NCBI GenBank assembly: GCA_963697975.1
Contig: OY969111.1
Location: 4,650,001-4,714,000, forward strand
DNA length: 64,000 bases
Reading direction: 5' to 3'
Source: QHXM01 sp963697975
Lineage (GTDB): Bacteria; Acidobacteriota; Blastocatellia; Pyrinomonadales; Pyrinomonadaceae
Part shown: positions 27,060-35,104 of the stretch, piece after piece
Numbering within the stretch: position 1 is the stretch's first letter
Layout: the number at the start of each line of letters is the position of its first letter
The notes under the pieces: model-generated
Databases searched by the model: none
What the model was told of the DNA's origin: nothing
Seen by the model: only the letters and a program-made list of their open reading frames with translations
Translations under genes and position numbers: made by a program

Positions 27060-27100
27060 AAGGCGACCGATCTTTTAAAGATCAGTCGCCTTTTTATTTT
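27060..27100 (+). terminator. Rho-independent terminator after the M50 protease gene
   Basis: AAGGCGACCGATCTTT pairs with AAAGATCAGTCGCCTT (one mismatch), followed by TTTTTATTTT. Clear intrinsic terminator. Confidence 0.93.
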
Positions 27101-27463
27101 GTGGCTATCACGATTGAAGAAAGCGGAGCTATTCATTCGTCGCTGCTTTTCGATCTTGTAGGAAGCGCGCGGGCGTCGCCAGGGGTTGAAAGGCTACAAG
27201 CGCCTGTCACCTTGCGGCGACAGGATGTTAAGTTCTTAAATACCATTCACTTTAACCTGCCAGATCAGGTTTCTCACACCGCTCGACCAGCCCTCTTTTG
27301 TCAACGCGAGGCGACAAGCCTTTTTCCTGCCACGCTACTAAACCCCAATAAACATCGGCTTCAAAGCGGATTTATGAACTCCGGCACGCGCCTTGTTAAG
27401 AGGGAAGCGCGTCAGCGAAGCAGTGAGTGCATCGCAAAGTCTTCAGCCGAGGAAAGGGTAGCC
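27101..27463 (+). other. Untranslated region upstream of the Tad locus
   Basis: About 360 bases between the terminator and the first small gene of the pilus locus. It is open in the downstream frame, but the predicted peptide is not protein-like. It contains a CCTGTC/GACAGG hairpin around 27204-27228, with GGCGTCGCC and GGTTGAAAGGC nearby, so a structured leader RNA is possible. No known riboswitch pattern recognised. Confidence 0.45.
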
Positions 27464-27748
27464 ATGAAAACCGTCACCACGAAAATGATTGTTTCGTTCG
27501 CTGGCCTTCTACTGGTCGCGCCGTTCTTCGCTGTGGCGTTGATCGTTGGCGCACGCGCTGTCTCGCTCTCTCAAGGTACTCAAGATGATCTGCTGCTTGT
27601 CGCTCTCGCTATTGGCGGCGCGGTGGCCAGCATCGTTAACGGTATGGGCCGTCGCACGGAGAGAGAGAAGTCAGCATCCAGCAAGCGCGTCGAAGCGACG
27701 AGCAATGCTGGCACGCGTAGAACTTCCATGATTCATCTCGGCTATTAA
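27464..27748 (+). CDS. Small membrane protein at the head of the Tad locus
   Basis: 94 residues from ATG 27464, preceded by GAGGAAAGG. A hydrophobic segment MIVSFAGLLLVAPFFAVALI and a second shorter one (LLLVALAIGGAVASIV) suggest two membrane helices. The tail is basic and Ser/Thr-rich (RTEREKSASSKRVEATS). No family recognised. It is followed within 100 bases by the first Flp pilin and is likely part of that operon. The frame could be extended to 27101, but the start chosen has the only good ribosome-binding site. Confidence 0.7.
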   Translation: MKTVTTKMIVSFAGLLLVAPFFAVALIVGARAVSLSQGTQDDLLLVALAIGGAVASIVNGMGRRTEREKSASSKRVEATSNAGTRRTSMIHLGY

Positions 27749-27845
27749 ATTTTCTGTCCGCCCGGCTTTGCTTGGGGCACAAGCGCCGACGCCGGTATCG
27801 GGCCTGACCCTCAACCATCAACCACAACCCTAAAGGAGCAAACAA

Positions 27846-28001
27846 ATGATTAAGAGATTTCTTCGCGATGAAACTGGTCTTGAATTGTCGGAATACGCCG
27901 TCGCCGCCGCGCTCGTTGCGCTCGCAGCCGTCGCCGCCTTCCAGTTGCTGGGCAGCAACATCGGCACCAAGATCAACTCGCTGGCCAACACAATCAAATA
28001 A
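27846..28001 (+). CDS. Flp/Fap pilin 1
   Basis: 51 residues. It starts MIKRFLRDETGLELSEYAVA and continues AALVALAAVAAFQLLG. Flp-type prepilin: a short basic leader, Gly-Leu-Glu at the processing region (the G/LELSEYA junction, Glu at +2 and Tyr five residues on), then one hydrophobic helix. AAGGAG precedes the ATG. The prepilin peptidase is encoded downstream. It forms the fibre of the Tad pilus used for adhesion. Its length is typical for Flp1. Confidence 0.93.
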   Translation: MIKRFLRDETGLELSEYAVAAALVALAAVAAFQLLGSNIGTKINSLANTIK

Positions 28002-28027
28002 CGGCTCGACGTTAAAGGAGCACGAAA

Positions 28028-28186
28028 GTGATCAAGATGTTCTTGAGAGATGAGTCCGGCCTTGAGTTGTCCGAATATGCGATTGCTGCGGCGCTCGTAT
28101 CACTGGCAGCCGTTGCCGCCTTCCAGCTTCTTGGTGGAAATATCGGTGCCAAGATTAGCGAGCTGGCGACCAAGATCACCGGCTAA
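28028..28186 (+). CDS. Flp/Fap pilin 2
   Basis: 52 residues from GTG 28028, preceded by AAAGGAGCACGAAA. It starts MIKMFLRDESGLELSEYAIA and continues AALVSLAAVAAFQLLG, nearly identical to pilin 1 in the mature helix, with a variable tail ending KISELATKITG. It arose by tandem duplication: even the leader and the ribosome-binding site are similar. Both are preceded by good Shine-Dalgarno sites. The alternative GTG start may give lower translation than pilin 1. Confidence 0.92.
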   Translation: MIKMFLRDESGLELSEYAIAAALVSLAAVAAFQLLGGNIGAKISELATKITG

Positions 28187-28346
28187 TCACTCTCGCTATG
28201 AGGAAGAGGTGGGCGCGCTCAAGACGCCGCACGACGACTGATGAGCGCGCCTCCTCCTTCAAACAACTCCCGGCTCATGAACGGAAAAAGCCGGAGAGCA
28301 ATCAATAAAAACTATCCATCAATCGTGCGCGAGTCTTAAACCTTAA

Positions 28347-28874
28347 ATGTCCAGCTCACTCTTCATCGTCATCGCCGCGCTGCTCGTCCCGCTGGCCGTC
28401 ATCATCACGTACTACGACGTGCGCTATCGTCGTATCCCCAACGCCTTCGTCCTCGCCACGCTCGCGAGCGGTTTAATCATCAACACTATTTACGGCGGAT
28501 GGAAGGGAACACTGGCTAGTCTGGGCGGTTGCGCCATCGCATTTATCCTGATGTTCATGCTGCACATCTTCGGCGCGATGGGCGCGGGCGATGTGAAATT
28601 GTTTGCGGCGGTCGGATCGTTGACGGGCGCGAATCTGGTGCTGCCGACGTTTCTGGTCGTGATTCTGACCGGAGGCGCGCTGGCGCTTCTTTTGACGCTA
28701 CGCGCGGGTATGGTGCGGGCGACGATGCAGCGCGTCCTGATGATTCTGGTCGGACTGCTGCCGGGATGGCAGATGCCGCGCTTCGCCGTCCCCGCTGATC
28801 GCAAGTACACAATCCCTTACGGCGTTGCCATCACGTTTGGCAGCCTCATCTCGCTGGCAATCTTCCGCGCTTGA
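28347..28874 (+). CDS. cpaA: Prepilin peptidase CpaA/TadV
   Basis: 175 residues, A24 aspartic peptidase that removes the Flp leader. The two catalytic Asp motifs are ITYYDVRYRRIPN (about residue 24) and GAGDVKLFAAVG (about 79), the G-x-GD pattern of this family. Five to six membrane helices. Start ATG 28347, 160 bases after pilin 2. It lies in the standard position between pilin and cpaB. Confidence 0.93.
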   Translation: MSSSLFIVIAALLVPLAVIITYYDVRYRRIPNAFVLATLASGLIINTIYGGWKGTLASLGGCAIAFILMFMLHIFGAMGAGDVKLFAAVGSLTGANLVLPTFLVVILTGGALALLLTLRAGMVRATMQRVLMILVGLLPGWQMPRFAVPADRKYTIPYGVAITFGSLISLAIFRA

Positions 28875-28927
28875 ACTTGAGGTCCAGGCGCGCTTTTCGT
28901 TCGTTTCTGAAACGGAGAATTTTAGCG

Positions 28928-29860
28928 ATGCGTAACAAACGCTTCATATTCGTCATGGCGGGCGCGCTCGTTTTCGGCCTGCTCGCAGCTTTTTCCGTCA
29001 GCCGCTATTTGTCTTCGAGCGCGCAGGCTAATGGTAACTACACGAAAGTCGTCGTCGCCAAAGCGGACATTCCGCTGGGCACAAAGATCATCCCTGAACA
29101 GGTGATGGAGGTGGAAGCTCCGACGGGCACGACTCCTGACGGAACTTTCGAGTCGGTGGATAAGCTGACGGGCCGCGTCGCTGTCGTCAACATCGCGGCG
29201 CGCGAGGCCATCACCGATAACAAGCTCGCGCCGGAAGGAACTGCTGGAGGCTTGAGCGCGGTCATTCCCGAAGGCTATCGCGCGATGACGGTCAAGGTTG
29301 ACGATGCGAGTGGCGTCTCAGGATTCATTCAGCCGGGCGCGCTCGTTGATGTCGTGGTCGTCATTGACCCGCGAGAGAACGGCGTCAATCAGGACCCGAT
29401 CTCGAAGATTATCTTGCAGAACATCAAGGTGCTGGCCAACGCCCAGAACATTGATAAGCCGAAAGACGAACGCGAGGCGACGACTGTCAAAGCCGTGACG
29501 CTGCAAGTGACCCCGGAGCAGTCTGAGAAGCTGGCGATGGCTACCAACGAGGGCAAGCTGCAACTCGTCATGCGTAATTCGATTGACCAGGGCAGCTCGG
29601 AGACGACAGGCGTGAACAAGCGCAGCCTGCTTTCAGGCGAGCGTGCCAATCCGGTTCCCGATGCAGGCTCGCTCAAGAGTGAGCAACCCGAAACTAAACC
29701 GGCAGCGCCCGCGCCGCGTCGCATACGCGTCATGGCCGACCCCGTGCCAGTCGCAGCGCCTCCAGCGCCCGCCGTCAGCGCGCCCGCTCAACCGCCACCG
29801 CCGCGCAACTCAATCGAGATGATTCAGGGCGGTAAGAAGAGCAACGTAGATTTCCCATAA
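28928..29860 (+). CDS. cpaB: Flp pilus assembly protein CpaB/RcpC
   Basis: 310 residues from ATG 28928 (GGAGAATTTTAGCG upstream; the ORF reaches back to 28871). One N-terminal membrane helix (FIFVMAGALVFGLLAAFSV), then an SAF domain (VVAKADIPLGTKIIPEQV) and the CpaB core VIPEGYRAMTVKVDDASGVS with FIQPGALVDVVVVID. The C-terminal 70 residues are Pro/Ala-rich. CpaB/RcpC is a periplasmic protein that supports the secretin. Confidence 0.92.
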   Translation: MRNKRFIFVMAGALVFGLLAAFSVSRYLSSSAQANGNYTKVVVAKADIPLGTKIIPEQVMEVEAPTGTTPDGTFESVDKLTGRVAVVNIAAREAITDNKLAPEGTAGGLSAVIPEGYRAMTVKVDDASGVSGFIQPGALVDVVVVIDPRENGVNQDPISKIILQNIKVLANAQNIDKPKDEREATTVKAVTLQVTPEQSEKLAMATNEGKLQLVMRNSIDQGSSETTGVNKRSLLSGERANPVPDAGSLKSEQPETKPAAPAPRRIRVMADPVPVAAPPAPAVSAPAQPPPPRNSIEMIQGGKKSNVDFP

Positions 29861-29927
29861 ACGATGAAGTCGGAACGATGAACGCGGAAGTAAAAGCTGT
29901 TCATCGTTCATCGTTCCGCGTTCATCC
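29861..29927. repeat. Heptamer inverted-repeat array 9 (CGATGAA/GTTCATC)
   Basis: Left units CGATGAA, GTCGGAA, CGATGAA, CGCGGAA; right units GTTCATC, GTTCATC, GTTCCGC, GTTCATC. It lies between cpaB and cpaC, inside the pilus operon. Confidence 0.88.
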
Positions 29928-29962
29928 TTTAAGACTTTCGCCACCATAGGAGCAATCGAATC

Positions 29963-31540
29963 ATGCAGACCCGTAACCCAATCGCTCGCCTCGTGTCCCT
30001 TCTTTGCGCGGCGATGATCGTCAGCGCCGTTGCGCTGAACGCCCACGCGCAGGAGACCTCCTACAGCGCGTCTTTCGAGCGCAGCAAGGAGAGCGTGCCC
30101 GTCAACGTGCTCGTCGGCCAGTCGCGCGTCGTCAACTTTGACAAGCCCATCGGACGCTTTTCAGTTTCCAACTCGGACATTGCCGAAGCCGTGCTCGTCG
30201 CGCCCGATCAGGTGCTCGTCAACGGCAAGGCATTCGGGCAGGTCAACTTCATCGCGTGGGAGCAGACGGGCGGCAAGTTCATCGTCTTCGATGTCTTCGT
30301 CCGCGCCAATCTTTCGTTGATCGATTCGCAGGTTCGCGCGCTCTTTCCGAAAGACGACATCCGCCTGAGCCAGGCCAACGGCTCGGTGGTCATCTCCGGC
30401 AGCGTGACCGACCCGAGGACGGTGACGCAGGTGCAAAGCGTGGTCGAGGCTGCTGGCTTCAAGGCCGTGAATATGCTCGGCTCGCCGGTGAAGAATGCCA
30501 TGCAGGTGCAGTTGCAGGTGCGCGTGGCGGAAGTCAGCCGCAATCGCTTGCGCGAACTCGGCGCATCCTTCGCCACAGCCCCCGGCGGCACTTCCGCCTT
30601 TTCCAGCCCGACTGGCCCGGCCACGTTGAATCAGGTGGATGGCGGCATCATGAAATACCTGTTATCAGGAGCCAATCTTTTCCTCTTCAACAGCGCGATC
30701 AATACGCAGGCGCTGATTCACGCGCTCAAGACGGAAGGTGCGTTGCGCGCGTTAGCCGAGCCGAACCTGATTGCGATGGACGGCGAAGAAGCCAGCTTTC
30801 TGGCGGGCGGAGAGTATCCGGTTCCGGTTATCCAGAGCAGCGGCGAGCGAACCAGCGTGACCATCATCTTCAAACCGTATGGCGTGAAGTTGAACTTCAA
30901 GCCGACGATCATTGATGAAAACCATATCCGGCTGGTGCTTGAACCCGAAGTCTCGACGATAGATTTCGCAACCGGCGTTAAGTTCGACGGTTTTCTGATT
31001 CCGGGTTTGCGGACGCGACGCGCCAAGACCGGAATTGAATTGAGAGACGGCCAGAGCTTCGCGCTCGCCGGACTGCTGGATAACAACGAGACGCGCACGA
31101 TCTCGAAGATTCCCGTGCTTGGCGACATTCCCATTCTCGGCGCGCTCTTCAAGTCGAAGTCTTTCCAGAAGCAGGAAACCGAGTTGATGTTCTTTGTGAC
31201 CGCGCAACTCGTCAAGCCTGTTAATCCCGACGACCTGCCGCAACTGCGTGGCGTGGACGGACTCAAGAATGGCTCGCCGCTCGGCGTTGAGCCGAAGGGC
31301 GAAGGCATCACCGGACAAAGCGGTTTCTCGACGGGCACATCGGAGAATAAGCCTGAAGCCATGCCGCAAAGTCCGGCAGCGCCGGATAGCACGACGCAGC
31401 CCGCGAAGTCTCCAACTCCTGCGACTGTTTCCCCCGCAGCCATTACGGCGGTCAGCCAGGTCACGCCCCTCGCGCTGACCGAAGAGCCGCCGGTCATGCC
31501 GCCAGTACAGGCGAAGAATCAGGCAAGCCCGACGCCGTAA
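29963..31540 (+). CDS. cpaC: Tad secretin CpaC/RcpA
   Basis: 525 residues. Signal peptide LVSLLCAAMIVSAVALNAHAQ. The N-terminal periplasmic domain includes VPVNVLVGQSRVVNFDKPIG (T2SS/T3SS_N-type) and a BON-like segment (DIRLSQANGSVVISGSVTDP). The secretin core includes LAEPNLIAMDGEEASFLAGG and GLRTRRAKTGIELRDGQSFA, then AGLLDNNETRTISKIPVLGD. The C-terminal 90 residues are Pro/Thr-rich and likely periplasmic or cell-wall spanning. It forms the outer-membrane channel for the pilus. Confidence 0.94.
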   Translation: MQTRNPIARLVSLLCAAMIVSAVALNAHAQETSYSASFERSKESVPVNVLVGQSRVVNFDKPIGRFSVSNSDIAEAVLVAPDQVLVNGKAFGQVNFIAWEQTGGKFIVFDVFVRANLSLIDSQVRALFPKDDIRLSQANGSVVISGSVTDPRTVTQVQSVVEAAGFKAVNMLGSPVKNAMQVQLQVRVAEVSRNRLRELGASFATAPGGTSAFSSPTGPATLNQVDGGIMKYLLSGANLFLFNSAINTQALIHALKTEGALRALAEPNLIAMDGEEASFLAGGEYPVPVIQSSGERTSVTIIFKPYGVKLNFKPTIIDENHIRLVLEPEVSTIDFATGVKFDGFLIPGLRTRRAKTGIELRDGQSFALAGLLDNNETRTISKIPVLGDIPILGALFKSKSFQKQETELMFFVTAQLVKPVNPDDLPQLRGVDGLKNGSPLGVEPKGEGITGQSGFSTGTSENKPEAMPQSPAAPDSTTQPAKSPTPATVSPAAITAVSQVTPLALTEEPPVMPPVQAKNQASPTP

Positions 31541-31600
31541 ACGACAAGGGCGTTGGAGGGCAATGGTTTTGTGAAGATGTTTGCCGAAGGAGCGAGAGAA

Positions 31601-32722
31601 ATGAAGACGAGAAGCAGAAACGAATATCGCAATCCTCGCGATAGAAAAGGCGAGCGCGGCTCTGTCCTCGCCATCTCCACCATCGGCATGCTCGCGTTTC
31701 TTCTCATGGCTGGCCTGTCCGTTGATGTCAGCCATTTCTATACGGCGAAAGCTGAGTTGCAGAACGCGGCGGACGCAGCGGCTCTGGCGGGCGCGTCTCA
31801 ATTGAACTCGTCCGCCGGGGGAATCAAGCAGGCCGTCACCGAAAGCACGAAGGTTCTGAACAAGTACGACTTCAAACAGAACGTGACGATTCCCAGCACG
31901 GCCATCACCTTCTCTTCAAACCTGAACGGGACTTACGTCAATCAGGCCACAGCCGAAGCTAACGCAACCACGATCCGCTTTGTCAAAGTCACTATCCCGC
32001 CGAAGCCCGTCGGCGTTTTCTTTGCGGCGATAGCGATTGGGACATCGAAGGACATTGGGGCGACGGCGACCGCCGGATTGTCCGTCGGCCTGACCATGAA
32101 TAAATTCAACGCGGCGCTGGCCTTCATTGAACCGGACGCCAGCCCGCTTCAGAAAAATACGGCCTACACGCTGAGCGCCAAGAGTTGGAACAGCAACGCG
32201 GGAAACAGCTACCGCGTTCTCGAAGGCGGGAGCGGCGACATGGTGCTGACCGGCAACATTCACGTTTATGACTACCCGGTCGCAAGCTATCGTGCGCAGC
32301 AACTCGTTGACACAGACGCCTGCCGGTTGGCGCGCATCGGCTTCAATGCGCGCTTCGGCGACTACAGCCCGCACCCCGGCGGCAACACGACCAACGCGCC
32401 GCCGGACACCATCACGCGCGAGGACATTAACTACGCGCAATACCGCGCCCTTCAGGGCAGTGGCACGTTTGATCGCGCTGATGGGATGAACGACCGCCGC
32501 GTCATCTTCCTGCCCATCGCTAAAAGCAGCGCCTATAACACCTCGACACGCAACATGACCTCGGACAGGCTGGGCGCGTTCTTCATCAAGAAGAAGGTCA
32601 ACACCCCCGCCTGCACCATTGAGGTCGAATACATCGGCGAGCGCATGGCCGTTCCCGTCGGTGAATATCGTCCGGGTCAGGTTCAGGCCAACGAATTCGC
32701 CATCCCTGTTTTGTACAAATGA
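31601..32722 (+). CDS. TadG-like pilus protein
   Basis: 373 residues from ATG 31601. It starts with a basic N-terminus, then GERGSVLAISTIGMLAFLLM, then AGLSVDVSHFYTAKAELQNAADAAALAG, the TadE/G-like Flp pilus-assembly motif (abbreviated to its key words: DVSHFY, AELQNAADAAALAG). The rest is a large periplasmic domain with no recognised fold. Minor pseudopilins of this type are needed for Tad pilus assembly. First of three TadE/G-type genes in a row. Confidence 0.88.
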   Translation: MKTRSRNEYRNPRDRKGERGSVLAISTIGMLAFLLMAGLSVDVSHFYTAKAELQNAADAAALAGASQLNSSAGGIKQAVTESTKVLNKYDFKQNVTIPSTAITFSSNLNGTYVNQATAEANATTIRFVKVTIPPKPVGVFFAAIAIGTSKDIGATATAGLSVGLTMNKFNAALAFIEPDASPLQKNTAYTLSAKSWNSNAGNSYRVLEGGSGDMVLTGNIHVYDYPVASYRAQQLVDTDACRLARIGFNARFGDYSPHPGGNTTNAPPDTITREDINYAQYRALQGSGTFDRADGMNDRRVIFLPIAKSSAYNTSTRNMTSDRLGAFFIKKKVNTPACTIEVEYIGERMAVPVGEYRPGQVQANEFAIPVLYK

Positions 32723-32733
32723 GGTGAAAAATC

Positions 32734-33231
32734 ATGAGGGCATATCGAAGCATCCGTCTCAAAATCAAGCGGTTCACGCGCCGCGAGCGCGGCTCGCAGT
32801 TTGTTGATCTCGCCATCGCCATGCCTGTCCTGCTCCTTCTACTGGGCGGGGCGGTAGAGTTCGCGCGCTATTTCTACACTTACTCGGCGCTGACGAACGC
32901 TGCCCGCGCCGGAGCACGCCACGCCTGCAAGTGGGAGAGAAGCGCCGGTTGGGTTTTTCCTGAGACGAGCAACATGGTCGTTTACGGAGATTTCTCGGAC
33001 ACATCAAAAGGCCCAATCCTTCCCGGACTCTCGACGAGCAACGTCATCGTCCAGGCGAACGGCCCTTCGTCCAACAAAATTGATTCGGTCACGGTGAAGA
33101 TAGTGAACTACAAGTACACGCCGCTTTTCGATCTGGGCAAACTGACGGGCATCTCTGCGCTTTCGCTCAACATAGACATGAATGCCAGCGCCACCATGCA
33201 CCAGCTTTTTAACGGGCCGGTAATTTATTGA
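32734..33231 (+). CDS. TadE-like minor pilin 1
   Basis: 165 residues. RRERGSQFVDLAIAMPVLLLLLGGAVEF is the TadE pattern (Gly at the processing site, then a hydrophobic helix), followed by ARYFYTYSALTNAARAGARH. A periplasmic domain of about 110 residues follows with one MVVYGDF segment also present in the next gene. ATG 32734 is preceded by GAGGTGAAAAATC. It lies 11 bases after the TadG-like gene. Confidence 0.88.
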   Translation: MRAYRSIRLKIKRFTRRERGSQFVDLAIAMPVLLLLLGGAVEFARYFYTYSALTNAARAGARHACKWERSAGWVFPETSNMVVYGDFSDTSKGPILPGLSTSNVIVQANGPSSNKIDSVTVKIVNYKYTPLFDLGKLTGISALSLNIDMNASATMHQLFNGPVIY

Positions 33232-33242
33232 AGGAGGCCGAA

Positions 33243-33749
33243 ATGTTTTCCAGAGCTTCAAGGAAAAATGAGCGCGGCGCGGCGTTGGTCGAGTTTGCCA
33301 TCGTCGCCAGCATCTTCCTGACGGTGATGTTCGGCATCCTTGAGTTCGGACGCCTCTTCTGGACGCACAACGCGCTCAAAGATGCGGTGCGACGCGGAGC
33401 GCGCTACGCAATCGTGCGAAAGGAAGATGCCGCCTCCATTACAGCGGTCAAGAACATGGTCGTTTACGGCGACCCTAACGCAAACCCGGCGACAGCGACA
33501 CCCGTTGTCAGCGGCCTGACCTCGTCAAACGTGAACGTGGAATACAAGAACTTTAACGGGATACTCCTGAGCGCACAGGCGACGGTGAGCATCACGAATT
33601 ACAAGTTTCAATTCGCTGTTCCGTTACTCGGGACGACGGTCAACATGCCGGGCTACCGGACGACGCTTCCCGGCGAAAGCGCGGGCTTCGTGCCCTGCGA
33701 CATCCCGAACGCAACACCCGCTGCGCCCTGCGCCATCGTGCCGAACTAA
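33243..33749 (+). CDS. TadE-like minor pilin 2
   Basis: 168 residues from ATG 33243, with AGGAGG six bases upstream. KNERGAALVEFAIVASIFLT is the TadE signature with Glu at the +5-like position, then GILEFGRLFWTHNALKDAVR. It shares a periplasmic KNMVVYGDPN-type segment with the previous gene (32734-33231), so the two are paralogues. They are probably exported minor pilins. Confidence 0.88.
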   Translation: MFSRASRKNERGAALVEFAIVASIFLTVMFGILEFGRLFWTHNALKDAVRRGARYAIVRKEDAASITAVKNMVVYGDPNANPATATPVVSGLTSSNVNVEYKNFNGILLSAQATVSITNYKFQFAVPLLGTTVNMPGYRTTLPGESAGFVPCDIPNATPAAPCAIVPN

Positions 33750-33750
33750 T

Positions 33751-33839
33751 AGTGGTCAGTGGCCAGTTAAAAACTAAAAGCCAACCACTGATTACTAACT
33801 ACTGACTACAAATAACTGACTGCTGACCACTGACTACTG
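33751..33839. repeat. Heptamer inverted-repeat array 10 (AGTGGTC/CCACTGA)
   Basis: Left units AGTGGTC, AGTGGCC, AGTTAAA, AACTAAA; right units CCACTGA, TTACTAA, CTACTGA, CTACAAA, TAACTGA, CTGCTGA, CCACTGA, CTACTG, all on one 7-base register. It ends three bases before the cpaE ATG, which has no ribosome-binding site. Confidence 0.9.
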
Positions 33840-33842
33840 CTT

Positions 33843-35081
33843 ATGACCCAGCCACTCACATTTGTCATCCTGAGTACCGGCCTTGATACCTTCAAGGAGA
33901 TTCGTGCAGCGCTTGCGACCGATGAGCGCGCGCGCCTGCTGGCGGGCGGCGACGATGCCGAACAGGTTTATGCGGAGATAAAAAATCTGCGCCCCGGCGC
34001 GGTCATCATCACGATGTCGGAAGCTAATTCCGAACAGGCGTTGAAGATGATCGAGAAGCTTTCGGTCGAAAGCCCTCAGACCGCGATCATCTCAGCCGTT
34101 CGCAACGCTTCACCCGATCTTATCTTGCGTAGCATGCGTGCCGGAGCGCGTGAGTTTCTGCGACTCCCCATCATTAACGAAGAGTTCAGAACCGTGCTCG
34201 ACCGGACAGCAGAATTTTGCTCCGTGCAGAAGGAAGCGCCGAAGAAGAAAGGACGCATGATCGCGGTCTTTTCCAGCAAGGGAGGCTGCGGCACATCTTT
34301 CATCGCTACCAATCTCGCCGCCGCCCTGAACGCTCCGACGATGCTCGTTGATCTCAACTTGCAGGCGGGCGATCTTCCGCTCTTTCTGGGCGTCGAACCG
34401 AAATATTCCATCGCCGACATGGTCGAGAATCGCGTCCGCATGGACGACTCCCTGCTGGCGAGCTACGTCACGCCGCACTCATCTAAGCTCTCGCTGCTCG
34501 CTGCGCCGCGTGAGGCAGATTCGGCGGACGACATCAAGCCCGAGCATGTCTTCGAGGCATTGGAGCGGGTGCGCGAAAGTTATGATTACGTCGTGCTCGA
34601 CCCACAGCACACTTTTGATTCAATCACGCTCGCCGCGCTCGATCAGGCAGACGACATCGTACTCGTCCTGACACTGGACATCCCCTCAATTCGCAGCGCA
34701 CAACGGGCACTCGAAATCTTCGACCGGCTCGGCTATCCCCGGAAAAAAGTCCGCATCGTCGTCAATCGTTGGAGCAAGCAGATTGATCTTGATTTGCAAC
34801 AGGTCGAGCGATTTTTGAAAGAGAAGGTGACGGGCTTTGTGACGAGCGATTATCAAATGGCCGTCACCTCCATCAATCTCGGCCAGCCGCTCGTTCAGTC
34901 TGAGCCAACGTCGAAAATCGCCATTGAGATTAAGCGCATCATGGGTGTCATCCTCGGTCAAGCCGCGCCGGTCGCGGAAGAGCAGCCGCAACGCCGGAAA
35001 ATTTGGAGCGGCCTTTTCAAGCGCAACACTAGCGGCGCGCAACAGAATCTTGATATGCAGGCAACGCTCGGCAAAGTCTAA
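33843..35081 (+). CDS. cpaE: Pilus assembly ATPase CpaE/TadZ
   Basis: 412 residues. The N-terminal receiver-like domain (about 1-125) is followed by a ParA/MinD-type ATPase with deviant Walker A SSKGGCGTSFIATNLAAAL (near 143) and LVDLNLQAGDLPLFLG. It also has VVLDPQHTFDS and VRIVVNRWSKQIDLDL segments. TadZ/CpaE positions the Tad machine at the pole or at a focus. The C-terminus is a linker ending with basic residues. Confidence 0.93.
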   Translation: MTQPLTFVILSTGLDTFKEIRAALATDERARLLAGGDDAEQVYAEIKNLRPGAVIITMSEANSEQALKMIEKLSVESPQTAIISAVRNASPDLILRSMRAGAREFLRLPIINEEFRTVLDRTAEFCSVQKEAPKKKGRMIAVFSSKGGCGTSFIATNLAAALNAPTMLVDLNLQAGDLPLFLGVEPKYSIADMVENRVRMDDSLLASYVTPHSSKLSLLAAPREADSADDIKPEHVFEALERVRESYDYVVLDPQHTFDSITLAALDQADDIVLVLTLDIPSIRSAQRALEIFDRLGYPRKKVRIVVNRWSKQIDLDLQQVERFLKEKVTGFVTSDYQMAVTSINLGQPLVQSEPTSKIAIEIKRIMGVILGQAAPVAEEQPQRRKIWSGLFKRNTSGAQQNLDMQATLGKV

Positions 35082-35104
35082 AAGCGAAATACGGAAAATT
35101 CATC

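Noticed and set aside
27101..27463. N-terminal extension of the small membrane protein
   Set aside because: The extension has no family-like sequence and no ribosome-binding site; ATG 27464 has GAGGAAAGG.
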